Assembly (NCBI RefSeq): GCF_003576645.1
Contig: NC_044918.1
Location: forward strand, 20,646,843 to 20,710,842
From: Ipomoea triloba
Taxonomy: Eukaryota; Streptophyta; Magnoliopsida; Solanales; Convolvulaceae
Length of the DNA stretch: 64,000 bases
Direction: 5' to 3'
The stretch's first letter is position 1. Every line of letters starts with the position of its first letter. The notes beneath the pieces were generated by a model. The model was not told where the DNA came from. It made no database searches and saw nothing but the letters and a program-made list of their open reading frames with translations. A program made the translations under genes and the position numbers. Below are positions 24,290-37,079 of this stretch, piece after piece.

Positions 24290-24960
24290 AAAATTTGATA
24301 ATTTTTATTATTTTATAATATTAATATATCTGAATGTATTTGAATAATATTGATATTATCTAATTTGTTAATTAGATAATATCAAAAGAGTTTGAACCTA
24401 TCAAAACTCTTTATCCTACAGCTATAAATATGACCTTTTATTTCTATGTATTCATCCTAGGAAAAGTCATAGAATTAGCTTCAATAAAATGATCCTAAAT
24501 GTAAAAGCCCCTCCATGAAGATTATGCCAAATGTTGCTTTAAACCCACATTGAAGATCAAGCCATTTGAATCCGGAAGCCCTTCAGAAGAACAAACCCAT
24601 TTGAATCCGGAGGCCCTTCAGAAGAACAAACATATAAGTTCTTCTTTGAAGATCAAGTCACTAGAAATCCGGAGGCCCTTCAATGGAGCGTTCAAGACAT
24701 TGGCTGAAGAATCAGAGGAGCATATATCCAGAGCTTGTACCCACACACTAACGGAGCGTTCAAGACATTGATTGAAGAATCAGAGGAGCATATATCCAGA
24801 GCTTGTACTCACACACTATATTGATATACTACATGTAACAGGAATTTTGAATCCCATATAGATATATTCAATTTTCTTTGTGTACATTTAAAATTTTGTA
24901 CATTTAAAATTTTGTAATATATCATACTTTCTAAACAATGAACCGTTATACATGAGTATA
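24290..24960 (+). repeat. Possible LTR remnant with internal tandem duplication
   Basis: CAGCTATAAATATGAC near 24419 looks like an LTR TATA box. Downstream, 24685-24752 and 24753-24820 are a 68-bp tandem duplication beginning GGAGCGTTCAAGACATTG, and smaller CCGGAGGCCCTTCA-type repeats lie at 24570-24680. No retroviral coding domain is nearby. Confidence 0.35.
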
Positions 24961-25045
24961 GTTAAATATTTTACTTATAATTTCTTATAAAATATTTTTA
25001 AAGCTAACAACATTTTACAAAAGTGAGTCATCTCTTTATATTTTA

Positions 25046-25416
25046 GGGAAAATTGTGATTATGACCCTCACAAATATGCTAATTATCAATGTCATTCTTG
25101 AATTATTAGTGGTGTAAATGTTGCCCCTCAACTTTCAAAATATGATATATATATATATTGGCCCTTCCCTAATTAGGAAGAAGGAAATGTTATTGTCAGT
25201 GCAAGGAGAACAAATGAAGAAAAGAAAATGGAGAAACAAATATGGTATTCGAACTGGGAAAACGACGGGTAACCATATTTACACCACTAATAATTCAGGA
25301 GAAGGGCAATATATGTCACTTTTTGAAAATTGAGGTGCAACATTTACACCACTAATAATTTAAGGGCGACATTGATAATTGGCATATTTGTGAGGGTCAT
25401 AAATTACAATTTTCCC
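25046..25416. mobile_element. Foldback MITE, family F1, copy 2
   Basis: Same family as 23850-24156, better preserved. The ends are GGGAAAATTGTGATTATG and its near complement. It is flanked by an exact ATTTTA direct repeat (25040-25045 and 25417-25422), which is the likely target duplication. Confidence 0.75.
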
Positions 25417-25984
25417 ATTTTATAATTATTTAACTTTCAATTTTGCAATATTTGTAAAAAAGAACCCTAATGTTTTTCTCCTTGTTTTATAGCAACCATT
25501 AAGTGTTGATCTACCTAGATGGATAGATCAATCATAACTTTTTATATGGGAGCATGTTCTCACCTAAACCCTCCCTTGTGTGTGTGATGACTTTTGGTGG
25601 ACTAGACCCATCAATTTTGTACTTAAAACAAATTAGTAGTTGTGTGTAAAATAAGTAAATGTATAATGTGTATATATCTTGCATTGAGAGTGTTTGTGTC
25701 TTATGTTATACTACCTCTGTCCCATTTTATGTGTCTGATTCGGTTAACGAGGCTTGACTGCAGTTATTTTTAATTCATTTTTCCATAATGTTAAGTTTAG
25801 TATTAGTATATAAAATTTATATATTAAGAAACTACATTAAAATTACTATTAAACACAAAAAATTAAATTTAAAAATAATTAAAAAATATTAAAGAAAATA
25901 AGTAAACAAGAAGTAGTTGGTTTGACTAATGAATAGTAAATGACAAGTAAAATGGGACAGAGGGAGTAAATTTTTGTACCTTAA

Positions 25985-26687
25985 CAGGGTGTTTTGGTTG
26001 GAGGGAATTACAATTCCATTCCCACTTAATTCCCACTTAATTCCGAATGCTACTAAATTCCTTCGTTTGGTTGGAGAGGATTGCAATTCCATGGAATTGC
26101 AATTCCTTCATTTTCATGGAATTAGAATCCCATGGCCCCCCATGGGATTTTAATTCCATGGATTTTAGGAAGAAAAAAAGATATCTTGAGACAAAATTAC
26201 CCCTCTATTTTTTAACCTAAAATTGATGTTTGACATTCCATTTTAAATTATAGCGTGTATTATTCTCCGACTGCTCTTGGTGTATGTTCATTTAATCTTT
26301 ATATGCAACAACTATTCAAAATTTGCATTATTTATATGAATTGTTTATATACAACAATTTTTGTGTATGTTCATTTGAATTCTTTATATGCAAAACTCTT
26401 CAAAATTTACATTATTTATATGCAACAACTCTAACAATTTTTCAATTATAAATAATAATAATAACAACAACAACAACAACAACAATGGATATTTTGGACT
26501 TTATACTACTTATTCCCTCTCAATTCCCATGTATACCAAATATTGGAATTGAAATTCCCAGTAATTTTATTCCTGCCAACCAAACACAGCTGGAATTTAA
26601 ACTCCCACTTTATTCCCGCATTATTCATTTCCCATGGAATTGTAATTCTTTTCTCACATAATTCCTTCCCTCCAACCAAACGCCCTG
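25985..26687. mobile_element. Tourist-like (PIF/Harbinger) MITE
   Basis: Terminal inverted repeat CAGGG(T/C)GTTTTGGTTGGAG with its complement at the right end. It is flanked on both sides by TAA (25982-25984 and 26688-26690), the PIF/Harbinger-type target duplication. The interior is rich in GGAATT/AATTCC palindromes. Confidence 0.75.
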
Positions 26688-27390
26688 TAAGAGTGAATTC
26701 TGTACCTAAAATGAATTAGTAGTTGTGTAACATACAACATATTATGTATTTTATGTTATGAATTTATGTATTGTGTTGTTAAATTCAACGCCTATAAAAC
26801 ATAAATTATCTACCTAAATAAGATTTGAAAATAAGTAAATATATAACATGTGCATGTGTCTTGCGTTGTCAATTTATGTGTCTTATGTTACGTAATTCTG
26901 TACCTTAAGAGTATATATTAAAAACTGTGTATAAACATGAAAAAGGGAAAATGGAGAATTCATTAAATTTAAAGATTAAAACGATGTCATTTTGATCCAG
27001 AGTCCATAATATTATATCGACCTGGTCAGGATATAAATTGCGATGGGAAGTGGAGGTCATCTATCAAGGCAAGTAGGCAACTATATATAGTATTTATATG
27101 ACTCGGCTCCACTATATATGGCAACTGGCAAGGACAAGTCACTACTGAAACTTGAATATTAATGTTTTTTTTTTTTTTCACAGCTGCTATCATTGTTGAA
27201 ATAGACACCAAAAACTTTATACATCGGGGATATTTTACCCTCTAATTTTATTTTTAATTTTGTTAGGCCAGGTTCAATTACTCCTCTTGAAAATGTGGCC
27301 AGGTCAATGATGGTAATGAGTGGATTCTTATATTAAAATAAAAAAATTGTCTAAATATGGGATTTACATTCTATTTTTATTAAGGGTCAC

Positions 27391-27822
27391 ACTTGTGTGA
27401 GACCGTCTCACGGATCCTTATTCGTGAGACGGATCGGGTCGGGTCAAAGCACCATGCAAATGTCATACTTATATGTGCAAATGTCATACTTATATGCTCA
27501 AATATAACACTAATCAAGAATACAATTTTTGTTACTTATAAGAGAAAAAGTAACACATTTTTCATAATAAGTAATGTTGACAAGTGCTCCTTACTTATAA
27601 GGGCAAATATAATATTTTTGAGAAAAAATATAATACTTTTAAATCGAAATGTAAAAGTATTGTATTTTCCCTTAAAAGTATTACATTTACCATTATAAGT
27701 AACAAAAATTTTATTCCTGATTAGTATTACATTTGAGCATATAAGTATGACATTTGTGCATATAAGTATTACATTTGCATCTTGACCCGACCCGTCTCAT
27801 AGTAAGACGGTCTCACACAAGT
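27391..27822. mobile_element. Foldback MITE, ACTTGTGTGAGACCGTC family, copy 1
   Basis: Perfect 17-bp inverted ends ACTTGTGTGAGACCGTC, further pairing of GGTCGGGTC with its complement, and an interior of alternating AAGTATTAC/GTAATACTT phrases. Partial relatives are near 28052 and 29875, and a diverged full copy at 36532-37073. Confidence 0.75.
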
Positions 27823-28129
27823 TTTTGCCTTTTATTAATATCATAAAAACAAAATCTATATTATTAATTTCTAAATAATGTACTTATGGACAAATACTAT
27901 ATTTTAATAAAATCAATAGTACTAAAAAATTTACTAGATAATTTTCTTATTTATTAATATAGTAAAATCACATAACTGAAATTCTGAAATTACTTCGTAT
28001 TACAATGAGGTCCAATTAATTGTCCTAATTGTAATTTCAATTATTATTTTTCATAGGGTAATACTTGTGTGAAACTGCCTCACGGGTCTCAATCCATGAG
28101 ACGGGTCGGATCTTTAATTAATGGGTCAA

Positions 28130-28540
28130 ATCTAAATTTCAATGGTCTTTGTCATTTAGACAAACCAAAACAAAAGAAGAGCAAAAGATCAAGGCATTGC
28201 AATTTTCACTCATTTCGACCACTGTTTGGTTATTGGACCATATCTCAGCCCAGGAATGTCCAAATTAAGTTATCTCTGAACCATTGGAAAGAAGACTTCA
28301 AGAGCTACAAATTTTTTAGAAATACAAATTCGTAATTCTGAACGGAAAATGGTGAAAAATAGCCTAGAAGTCAAAGAAACTGCATAGAGTTCGGAAATGC
28401 AGTTTCTGGAGAGGAGGCAAACGGCCACACAAACGACCGTATGCTTGAATTGGCCGGAGGTTTTAGTCCGAATTACAGTGCAAAAAGGTAGTTCCAGACG
28501 TTATCTCGTTCTTTGTGCTAGTGCCTAAAACGACATTTCA
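28130..28540 (+). repeat. Possible retrotransposon remnant
   Basis: Non-coding text such as CCATTGGAAAGAAGACTTC and CAAACGACCGT resembles untranslated parts of plant LTR retrotransposons. No ends found. An open frame at 28069-28335 shows no recognisable domain. Confidence 0.25.
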
Positions 28541-28660
28541 CACCCGTACACTCACGGTCACTCATTTTTGCTCCACTAAAACTTGACCTCATGACCTCCC
28601 ATATAGGAGAGTCACTAAATGCCATATGAGCACAAAGTGCTTGGCTTCAAAATGTTAAAT
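28540..28660 (-). repeat. tRNA-like SINE fragment, different family
   Basis: On the minus strand, a GTGCTCATATGGCATTTAG A-box-like stretch precedes ACTCTCCTATATGGGAGGTC and GAGGTCAAG. Old and diverged. Confidence 0.35.
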
Positions 28661-28732
28661 TAATTCCATATTTTAATGGAAAATTTTATCATTCTTGAAA
28701 AACAAAGCATTATATTGTTTTCAATCTAGCTA

Positions 28733-28905
28733 AAGACCTTGTAGTCTAGTGGCACCCGGTATCCGGGTTTACACTCCCATATGAATGATGGGAGTGGGTT
28801 CGAGTCTCAGTCTCAGTGGAGGTAACTGAGGTAACTGTTCACTCTTTGTGCTTCAGTTGGTTGAGAACTTAGCTATAAACAGAGACTATATATTGTAACA
28901 GGGAT
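28733..28905 (+). repeat. SINE copy C (tRNA-derived family)
   Basis: Plus-strand copy of the family at 5915-6056: GACCTTGTAGTCTAGTGGCA (A-box), GTGGGTTCGAGTCTCAG (B-box), then the shared CTCTTTGTGCTTCAGTTGG body and a GTAACAG end. Confidence 0.65.
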
Positions 28906-30900
28906 AAATGTACTTGAATGCTATCATTGAAAAATATAAATAAATATGGAAAAAATAATGAAATTTCTTCACTAGTTTTGTTGCAAGAGACAGCAAGATG
29001 GGTTCTAGAATGAATGTGCTTAATTAAAAATTAAAATCAAGAGTTTGTAAAGTAATCTCTTTGACTTTGTCATAAGCTCACATGCATAACCCAATTTAAA
29101 GTCAACCCACCAACCCAAATTGGACTTGCCAATCTTCATTTAGGTGGTGCTTGCTTCGTGTATTAAAAATTTTCATATCATTTAAAAAAAAATATTAGAT
29201 ATGTTGTTTGATTTATGCAAATATAAGATTCCCAGATAATATGAGATTTTTAAAAATTATTTTGACCATGTTTGGTAAAATAGCTATCCTATAAGACAAT
29301 TTTAATTTGTTTGAATACTATTAACTGTTTGTCTTAGTTAAACAATTAATATGAGTGTTTAATTAATTAGCCTTTTGTAACAGTTTATTTGCTCCAAAAC
29401 ACTAAAATTGAAAAAGATAAACTTTTTGAGAATGTCATTTTTGTATGTAATCATCTATCAGCTAACAATTATTTACCAAACATCTTTCTACATTCAACTA
29501 ATGCTATCAACTAGTCAAGCCTACTAACCCAATCAACTAATTAACAACTATTTAACAAACACCCCCAAATCATTATTTTTTTCATATATTTAAACATATC
29601 ATTTTTTATTCAAAAGATTTTTTTTTAAAATGTAAAATCGAAAATATGATGAGTTTAACCTGAATCTTCCCAGATCGAAAGTTGAGAATGAACTTAGTGG
29701 TCAACTCTGCCATTCAACAATACAACTATGTTCTGGATGGGTTATGACTTTAATTAGTGGACATTGTTCAAAGCTTTATTAGCTGACCAATCCATTACCT
29801 TGTGGTTGCCCTGACCACTACTGTGAATTTAATTAAAATTTTAAAATTTTAGTGTATTCACAAAACTTTGTGTAAGACCGTCTCAATGATATGATCTTTA
29901 TTCTTGGTTCACTCTTGTAACTTGTAAAATAAAAATGTTTTTTAGTTTCTCAATTAAAAAAATGATAGAATTTAGAAATAAAGTTGTGTATTGTGACTAA
30001 ATTATGATCAATTCAATTAATTATGCATAAATGAGAAACTAAAGACTCAAATTTTCATTTTATAAAATTACATTATGCTATAATAGCACTCAATATTAAA
30101 TTTTATTGATTAAAAGAAAATAAATATTAATGAAGTTAAAGTTGTTAGGTGAAGGAATAAAATTGTATCGAAATTGACATATGCGAGGACAACTACATTT
30201 GCAAATGTCAAAAATAAGGACCAAATTGATTACTTGTACATAAAATAGGGACTAAAATGCAATTCTTCCCTTTTTAAATAATGAATTTAGGTTCAGAAAA
30301 AGTTAAAAATGAAAAATGGTTTGAAAAAGTTTTAATTAGACCAAACAACAATTCAATAAGGAAAGCACTAAAACGATTGTCACATATATTACAAGTTACA
30401 TAATAATAACATATAACTAATTCCACTAGAGGTTCACTTTGTATTTGATGGTAATTCTAAATTTACTCTCACACTATCGTTTTTGTCATTTAACATCACA
30501 TACTATTATTTTTTGGACATTTTAATCATTTCCATGACTTTTCCTATTTTTAGTAAGGATATTTTTGTCGCTTCATATTTCTCTTTTGTTATTTTTTTCA
30601 GTTTCAACCAGTTTAATTGGTTTAGGACTTTACTAAAAATTGGTTGAAAAAAATGGTTACTAAAAATCAAAGTTTACCCAAAATTCTAAATCAATTAAAC
30701 CGGAAAAATAACAGAAGAAAAATATGATTTGGGACTAAATTTAAAATTAACATCAAAGACAAGGGACATCTAGTGGAATTAACTCTAATAACATATTATA
30801 TACTCTTGAAGGATGTAACCAGTAAAATATGATTTTCGTACTTAAAAACTAAAAATTCACAAAAGGAGAAATTTTCTCGTTTTTAAGGTCTCCACATCTC
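28906..30900. other. Intergenic, no gene seen
   Basis: AT-rich DNA with only a short fragment of the ACTTGTGTGAGACC MITE family near 29870. No other structure that I can support. Confidence 0.45.
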
Positions 30901-30914
30901 GGCCTGGCAGAATA

Positions 30915-31060
30915 TAGAGTCGTCAAAACGGGTTTAGCCTACTGGGTAATTAAGCCCGCCCCGCCCTGTGAAAAGGGCGGGACGACCTTTGATATTTTAG
31001 GCCCTCACTTAACCAGCGGGCTTTGGTGGGCGAGCGGGGGCCCGCCAAGCCCGCCTAATA
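30915..31060. repeat. GC-rich CCCGCC-type repeat, left end of a hAT-like element
   Basis: Starts TAGAGTCGTCAAAACGGGTT, like the elements at 1436 and 62829, and runs into CCCGCCCCGCC-type text. The right end is not visible; it gives way to the repeat array that follows. Confidence 0.4.
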
Positions 31061-31074
31061 TATAAACATTATTA

Positions 31075-32735
31075 GTACTAGTATTTTCACCCGTGCGTTG
31101 CACGAAATAAATTTGTTATAATATTTTAAGAAATATTTGAATCGATATACAATTATATAAATTATAACATCGAATATGAGTATGAATAAGTGTATAAATG
31201 CAATTATAGTATGAGTCTTCCTTGCAATAGGTAGATACTTTACATTATTGCATCATATTCATTAATTTAATTACTTGTCGATTAGTTATTGCATTATCTT
31301 GAGGTAAACTTATATTTTGATATTCAGTAAATATAACTATATTAGAGAAAAATTTACATGGGAGTAATATTTTAATTTACAATTGTATTAGGGATAGGAA
31401 TTGTATTACAATATTTTACAATATTACGCACACCAAAATATTATAGGTCTGTTTTGGGCTAGAAGTTAAAACTGAGGATATTGTTTTTATTAATAGTATA
31501 GATATAGATTGCATTGCAGAGAAATATATATACTGAATTATAACCATTAGTAATTCTAGTCTAGAATTGTATTACGAATAGGAACGTAATAGGAACGTAG
31601 GGAAGAATATATTTTATTAGGAATTCTATTTTAATTTATAATTGTATTAGGGATAGGAATTGTATTACAATATTACGCACACCAAAATATTATAGGTCTG
31701 TTTTGGGCGGGAAGTTAAAACTGAGGATATTGTTTTTATTAATAGTATAGATTCTATTTTAACTGAGGATATTGTTTTTATTAATAGTATAGATTCTATT
31801 TTAATTTACAATTGTATTATTATTAATAGTATAGATTCTATTTTAATTTACAATTGTATTAAAGATAGGAATTGTATTACCATATTTTACAATATTACGC
31901 AAACCATAATATTATAGGTCTGTTTTGGGCGGGAAGTTAAAACTGAGGATATTGTTTTTATTAATAGTATAGATTCTATTTTAATTTACAATTGTATTAA
32001 AGATAGGAATTGTATTACCATATTTTACAATATTACGCACACCAAAATATTATAGGTCTGTTTTAGGCGGGAAGTTAAAACTGAGGATATTGTTTTTATT
32101 AATAGTATAGATTCTATTTTAATTTACAATTGTATTAGGGATAGGAATTGTATTACAATATTTTACAATATTACGCACACCAAAATATTATAGGTCTGTT
32201 TTGGGCGAGAAGTTAAAACTGAGGATATTGTTTTTATTAATAGTATATATATAGATTGCATTGCAGAGAAATATATATACTGAATTATAACCATTAGTAA
32301 TTCTAGTCTAGAATTGTATTACGAATAGGAACGTAGGGAAGAATATATTTTATTAGGAATTCTATTTTAATTTACAATTGTATTAGGGATAGGAATTGTA
32401 TTACCATATTTTACAATATTACGCAAACCATAATATTATAGGTCTGTTTTGGGCGGGAAGTTAAAACTGAGGATATTGTTTTTATTAATAGTATAGATTG
32501 CATTGCAGAGAAATATATATACTGAATTATTACCATTAGTAATTCTAGTCTAGAATTGTATTACGAATAGGAACGTAGGGAAGAATATATTTTTTTAGGA
32601 ATTCTATTTTAATTTTCAATTGTATTAGAGATAGGAATTGTATTACAATATTAAGCACACCAAAATATTATAGGTCTGTTTTGGACGGGAAGTTAAAACT
32701 GAGGATATTGTTTTTATTAATAGTATAGATATTAG
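31075..32735 (+). repeat. Complex tandem array with about seven copies
   Basis: The phrase TATAGGTCTGTTTT recurs at about 31444, 31694, 31914, 32057, 32189, 32438 and 32668, so spacing alternates between about 130-145 and 220-250 bases. Long units carry an extra block (ATTGCATTGCAGAGAAATAT to GGAACGTAGGGAAG). Each unit ends TTTTTATTAATAGTATAG. The left edge begins near ACCCGTGCGTTGCACG (about 31090). Non-coding. Confidence 0.8.
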
Positions 32736-33190
32736 ATTATATATATATACATCATTTTATATAATTATATATAAAAATATATGTTAATTTATTTATTTAT
32801 ATTGAAAAAATGTATTAGAAAGTTATATATTGTATAAATTATTTGTTATTTCCTTATAAATTCAAATATTATGTATTTGATTATTTACTAGAGCTTATTC
32901 TTATATTAATTATTATTGTGTTCAACAAATTAAAAATACATTAATATATGTTTAAACTATTATAAATTAAAATATATAGAGAGAGACTTGCTAAGAAGGC
33001 AGAATGATTTTAAAAACTGCAAAACTTGAAATTTATTGCTTATTTTTGAGTTTTCTCATGCTTGCGTTGCTCTCCCATTAGTAGAAGATTTGCTTGGAAG
33101 GAAGTTTTGAAATTCAGAGGTTTCTCCAATTTTATACTGGATGTGGGCATGTTGTTGGTGGAATTCTACCTCAACATTTTTAATATGTTT

Positions 33191-33192
<2 letters not shown>

Positions 33193-33271
<79 letters not shown>

Positions 33272-33272
33272 T
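33193..33272. repeat. (AT)n microsatellite
   Basis: TA runs interrupted by two TATGTA units, suggesting an internal duplication. Confidence 0.9.
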
Positions 33273-33478
33273 AACTATTTTGGACAATAAAGAGAAAAAG
33301 AAAGTTGAAAAATAGAACTAGCACTCATACTTTATAGATGCATAGAAATTTAGTATTAAGAAGGATATAGATATGATTTCCACTGTCCATTAATCATAAA
33401 GTCTGAAAGAAATTATTATATAAAGTAATAAGGAGAAATCGAAGCTAATTTAATAATAAGCCATATTTTTCCGATCCG

Positions 33479-33745
33479 TCAGTGCAGCTTCATCGTAGCA
33501 AAAATGTGACATCTCCGTTCACATCCTGTTTGGCAATCTCGTGTTTTTGCAACGGATGAGCGACACAACATGTTCTTGCACCTGCTCGCACATTCATCTT
33601 TATTCTGCGGCGCCGGAACTTCAGGCGCAACAACGTTGTTCGCCCATTCCACGGCGGTCATGTCACGTGCATTAATCGCCGTCACTGCTAACATCATTAA
33701 TATAATAATAAAACTCACGCACAAAACCTTTCCTGCACTTGCCAT
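33479..33745 (-). CDS. Small secreted cysteine-rich peptide
   Basis: An 88-residue open frame. It has a strong signal peptide (about residues 1-26, hydrophobic core LCVSFIIILMMLAV, likely cleavage near INA-RD), an acidic/neutral spacer, and a C-terminal domain with six cysteines spaced C-x3-C-x4-C-x9-C-x3-C-x3-C. Such peptides in plants are usually apoplastic defence or signalling peptides, but I do not recognise the family. I chose the second in-frame Met because it directly starts a typical signal peptide; the upstream Met would add nine residues. Single exon. No close neighbour gene. Confidence 0.6.
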   Translation of the reverse strand: MASAGKVLCVSFIIILMMLAVTAINARDMTAVEWANNVVAPEVPAPQNKDECASRCKNMLCRSSVAKTRDCQTGCERRCHIFATMKLH

Positions 33746-34240
33746 TTCAATTCTGCAGGCCTTAATTATCATGTACAGCCTAATCGAAGACGCTTAATTG
33801 GATAAACTTCTCTGATTTATTTTCAGCATATTTATTACGTTGCAACGAAGTTTTGATTAATTCATAAATAACTGTTACATTAGTATAATAATAATATTGA
33901 TATTTTTCTGTAGGATTTTATCATAATTACTTATTCATGTATGAAAATGGAATTATGTATTTAACGTAAGTATTAATTAAATTAAAAGTTCGTAGCTGAC
34001 ATACGTTATTGAGCAATTTGTAAAGTGTTCTTAAAATCTAAGATATTAATTGGGAAACTCCAATTACAAGGTATAACTGCAATTTGTAGTCCAATGTCAT
34101 CAAACCCTTCCCTTTATACAGATACTGCATTGTAATAGAGTGAGTAGTATGCAATTTGATTTTATTTACCAGAAATTTCATTTATACTATTTTGTTTATA
34201 AAATTATATAGGGGAAGTTGTCTTTAGAGCTATGAGTTTT

Positions 34241-34410
34241 TTTTTGAGTACTACTGACTCTGTTACGATGTAATATCTGCTCATAACTACTTTCTCAAAT
34301 TACTGAAGCACAAACAGACAACATCGTCTCCACTGAGGCGCTTGAGGCTCGAACCCATCCCCTTCCACATGGGATGCAACCGGGTGCTACTAGATCACAA
34401 GGTCATTGGC
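34241..34410 (-). repeat. SINE copy D (tRNA-derived family)
   Basis: Best-preserved copy. On the minus strand: GACCTTGTGATCTAGTAGCA, B-box GGGTTCGAGCCTC, body TTTGTGCTTCAGTAATTTG, end GTCAGTAGTACTC followed by a poly(A) tail. Confidence 0.7.
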
Positions 34411-35734
34411 AACTAACCAGGAATTTTTAAAAATGTTTTTAAAATGTTTTTGTTAATGTCACTCATCAATTGTCGTCCTCATTACCAAATTGTTTCTTCG
34501 AGTTACGAAGCTCTGAACATTGTTTGCAAGAGCTTTTTTGCGTCTTTAAAATGTTTTATTTTTGTCAAATTTCGATCCTTAAATTTTATCTCTGCATTCA
34601 CAATGAGAACAATAATTCTAGGAAGAATTTTAGTATTTATCATCAGTATAATCATAAAGTACATGAAAGTGTGTATTTATAAAAATACAAAGAGTTTCAC
34701 TCAGATAAAAAATGATAATTCTTTTTTTAAATAAGAAATTCTAGTATAGCTAAAATAAAAAGCCCTAATACTAGTCGTCATATTTTGCTCCTTCATCCCT
34801 TCGATCACTTCTCTTACTATACAACCATGCTATCGGACCTGTAAATGTGCAAAAGTTCATGTTGTTTTGCCATTACTTGTAGATGACATATACAAAAGAT
34901 AAATGATTAGTCTTATATTAGCTAATAGTTTTTTTTTTTTTTTGAAAAATATTAGCTAATAGTTAAATGACTAAAAGTGTTATTTCACGTACCAATTATG
35001 GGGTTGTTTGGTCCATTACTTTTGGAGACTTCAATTGGATTTTTTTTTCTTTTTAAAAGAAGCTTATAACGGTGTTTATTTTCAATTTTTTTTGAAGTAA
35101 ACAGAGAATCAAATACTCCTATAGTAGTATTCAAAGGAAAAAAAAAATCCTGTAATGAACATTTTGAGTACCTATCTTTACTCTTTCATTTCCTTCTTAT
35201 TATCATACTTTAGTTTGTATCATCTTTTACCCCCAAGAAACAAATGTCATACTTTCTCTTACACCAGACCAGTGTTGCAAAAATCGGTCGCTTAGGGCGC
35301 CTAGGCACTGCTAAAAAAAAATTTTTAAAAATTATTTTTAAATTCAGTGACCGATACGTGAACATATTAACAGGTAAACAAGTCATTTTAGATTAAATTG
35401 TATCAATTTGCGTTGTTTATGGACCCAATTGTAATTTTTTTTGGGTTTAGTGACCTAATAATTGTTTGGTATGTAGTTGGATGGCTTATTCAACCCTTAT
35501 TCATTCTATTTATTTGTGTGGTTAGCAAATAAACATTATCTGCATAAACATGTTTAGAAATTAAAAATGTTTGTGTGAGAAAAATATTGGATTTAGTCTT
35601 TTTAAAATTGAGCACAAAAATTTATTGGATCATGTTCATAATTATTTTTTAAATTAAGATTTGCCATAATGGATTAATGGGTAGTTGGGCTAGTAAATTA
35701 CAATGTTGAGTTGATTAGCCCATTTAACTATTTG

Positions 35735-35860
35735 TTTAGTTTTTTTTTTTTTTTTTTAGTCCATGAAGTGTCCTGAGCAGATCCTAATTGTAAGAGGCAC
35801 CTTTAAGTCCGTACCATACTCAGACTAATCCCCATTCACACCGGGCCAACCCAATTAGTT
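35735..35860 (-). repeat. Poly(A)-tailed retroposon-like repeat
   Basis: On the minus strand the sequence GGTGCCTCTTACAATTAGGA leads to TCATGGACT and then a run of A. The tail implies reverse transcription, but the source RNA is not recognised. Confidence 0.4.
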
Positions 35861-36531
35861 ATTTAATTTAATGGATTATGTATGGCAAATTATATCATAG
35901 AATCTATGATTACAATATTGTAGGTTTATTATAAAGTACTATTTTTATTATGATTAATTATTATAATATTATAGGTTCATTATAATAATATTGTATGTTC
36001 ATTAAATAACATCAATTTGTCTACTATTATATATGCATATTTTTTTAATAAATAAAATCAATGTTGCAAAATATATTATTAAAAATATCCTATTTATATA
36101 TTTTGAATAATACTCATATTAATATAATTTGAATCTTAATTGTTTATTGATGGCCTTACAATATTGATAAAATAAAAATTCTGTATTGTGAAAATGAACC
36201 TCTATTTTTTCTTAATGAACCTATTTTAGATTCATTTTTATTACATAGTAGTTGCATTATTATTGTAAAGATTGTTGGTCCTGAGGGTTTTCGTTTATAA
36301 GTTTATTAGGAAGGGTTTAGAAGTAGTCTTTGTTCCACATTGAAAAAAAGCCACTGATGAATACGTATTATACTTATTTTAAAAGCCACAAATCAAAATT
36401 GGAAAAAGTATATTATAATAAATTAATTAAACTTAGATTGTATCAATGAATAATATTTTAATATATTACATTAAATATAATATAATTAAAAAAATTATGT
36501 CTTGCTTGTCCTCCCAGACTATATTTTAATG

Positions 36532-37073
36532 GCAAAAGTCTCACATATCCTTATTCGTGAGACGGGTCAAGTTGTAGATAACTCGATGTGTAAGTATCAC
36601 AATTTCAATTATAAGTATTACAATATTTATCATTAGTAACAATCAATTTTACTTTAAATAGTATCACAATTTCACATATAAGTATTACAAAATCTATCAT
36701 AATAAGCAACAATTTATTTTTAATTCAAATTCGTATTAAATTTTCTACAATTAGTATTATAATTTTTTTTCCAAAAGTAACATTTCACATATAAGTATTA
36801 CAATATTTACATTAGAATTATACTTTGTAAGTATCACAATTTCAGTTATAAAAATTACAATATTTATCATTAGTATTTTACCCTAAATAATATCACAATT
36901 TCAAATATAAATATTACAATATTTATTATAAGTAGTAACAATTTGTTTATTTTAAATTAGAATTAATTTTTGGTAATAAATATATATTATGATTTTTATC
37001 ATAAGTAACAAACAACTATACCTAACCCATCTCACATGCGAATTAAGATTCGTGAGACATTTCACACAAGTGT
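36532..37073. mobile_element. Foldback MITE, ACTTGTGTGAGACCGTC family, diverged copy
   Basis: The left part has TCACATATCCTTATTCGTGA and GAGACGGGTCAAG; the right part has ATTCGTGAGACATTTCACAC and AAGTGTGATC. The interior repeats AAGTATTACAATATTTATCA-like units four to five times. Confidence 0.6.
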
Positions 37074-37079
37074 GATCAT

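Larger units (their letters stand above)
33796..36530. other. Intergenic, mostly no gene; SINE and poly(A) retroposon inside
   Basis: Apart from the SINE at 34241-34410 and the retroposon at 35735-35860, the DNA is AT-rich without convincing coding regions. A CGCTTAGGGCGCCTAGGC phrase at 35290 is a diverged dispersed repeat. The open frame at 34444-34734 has no signature and is probably chance. Confidence 0.45.

Noticed and set aside
28733..28905. Possible tRNA gene from the A and B boxes
   Set aside because: No cloverleaf closes, the anticodon region is missing, and the same sequence with a non-tRNA body recurs as a SINE.
34444..34734. 96-codon open frame on the plus strand
   Set aside because: AT-rich, no signature, and a second overlapping frame of similar quality. 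Likely chance.
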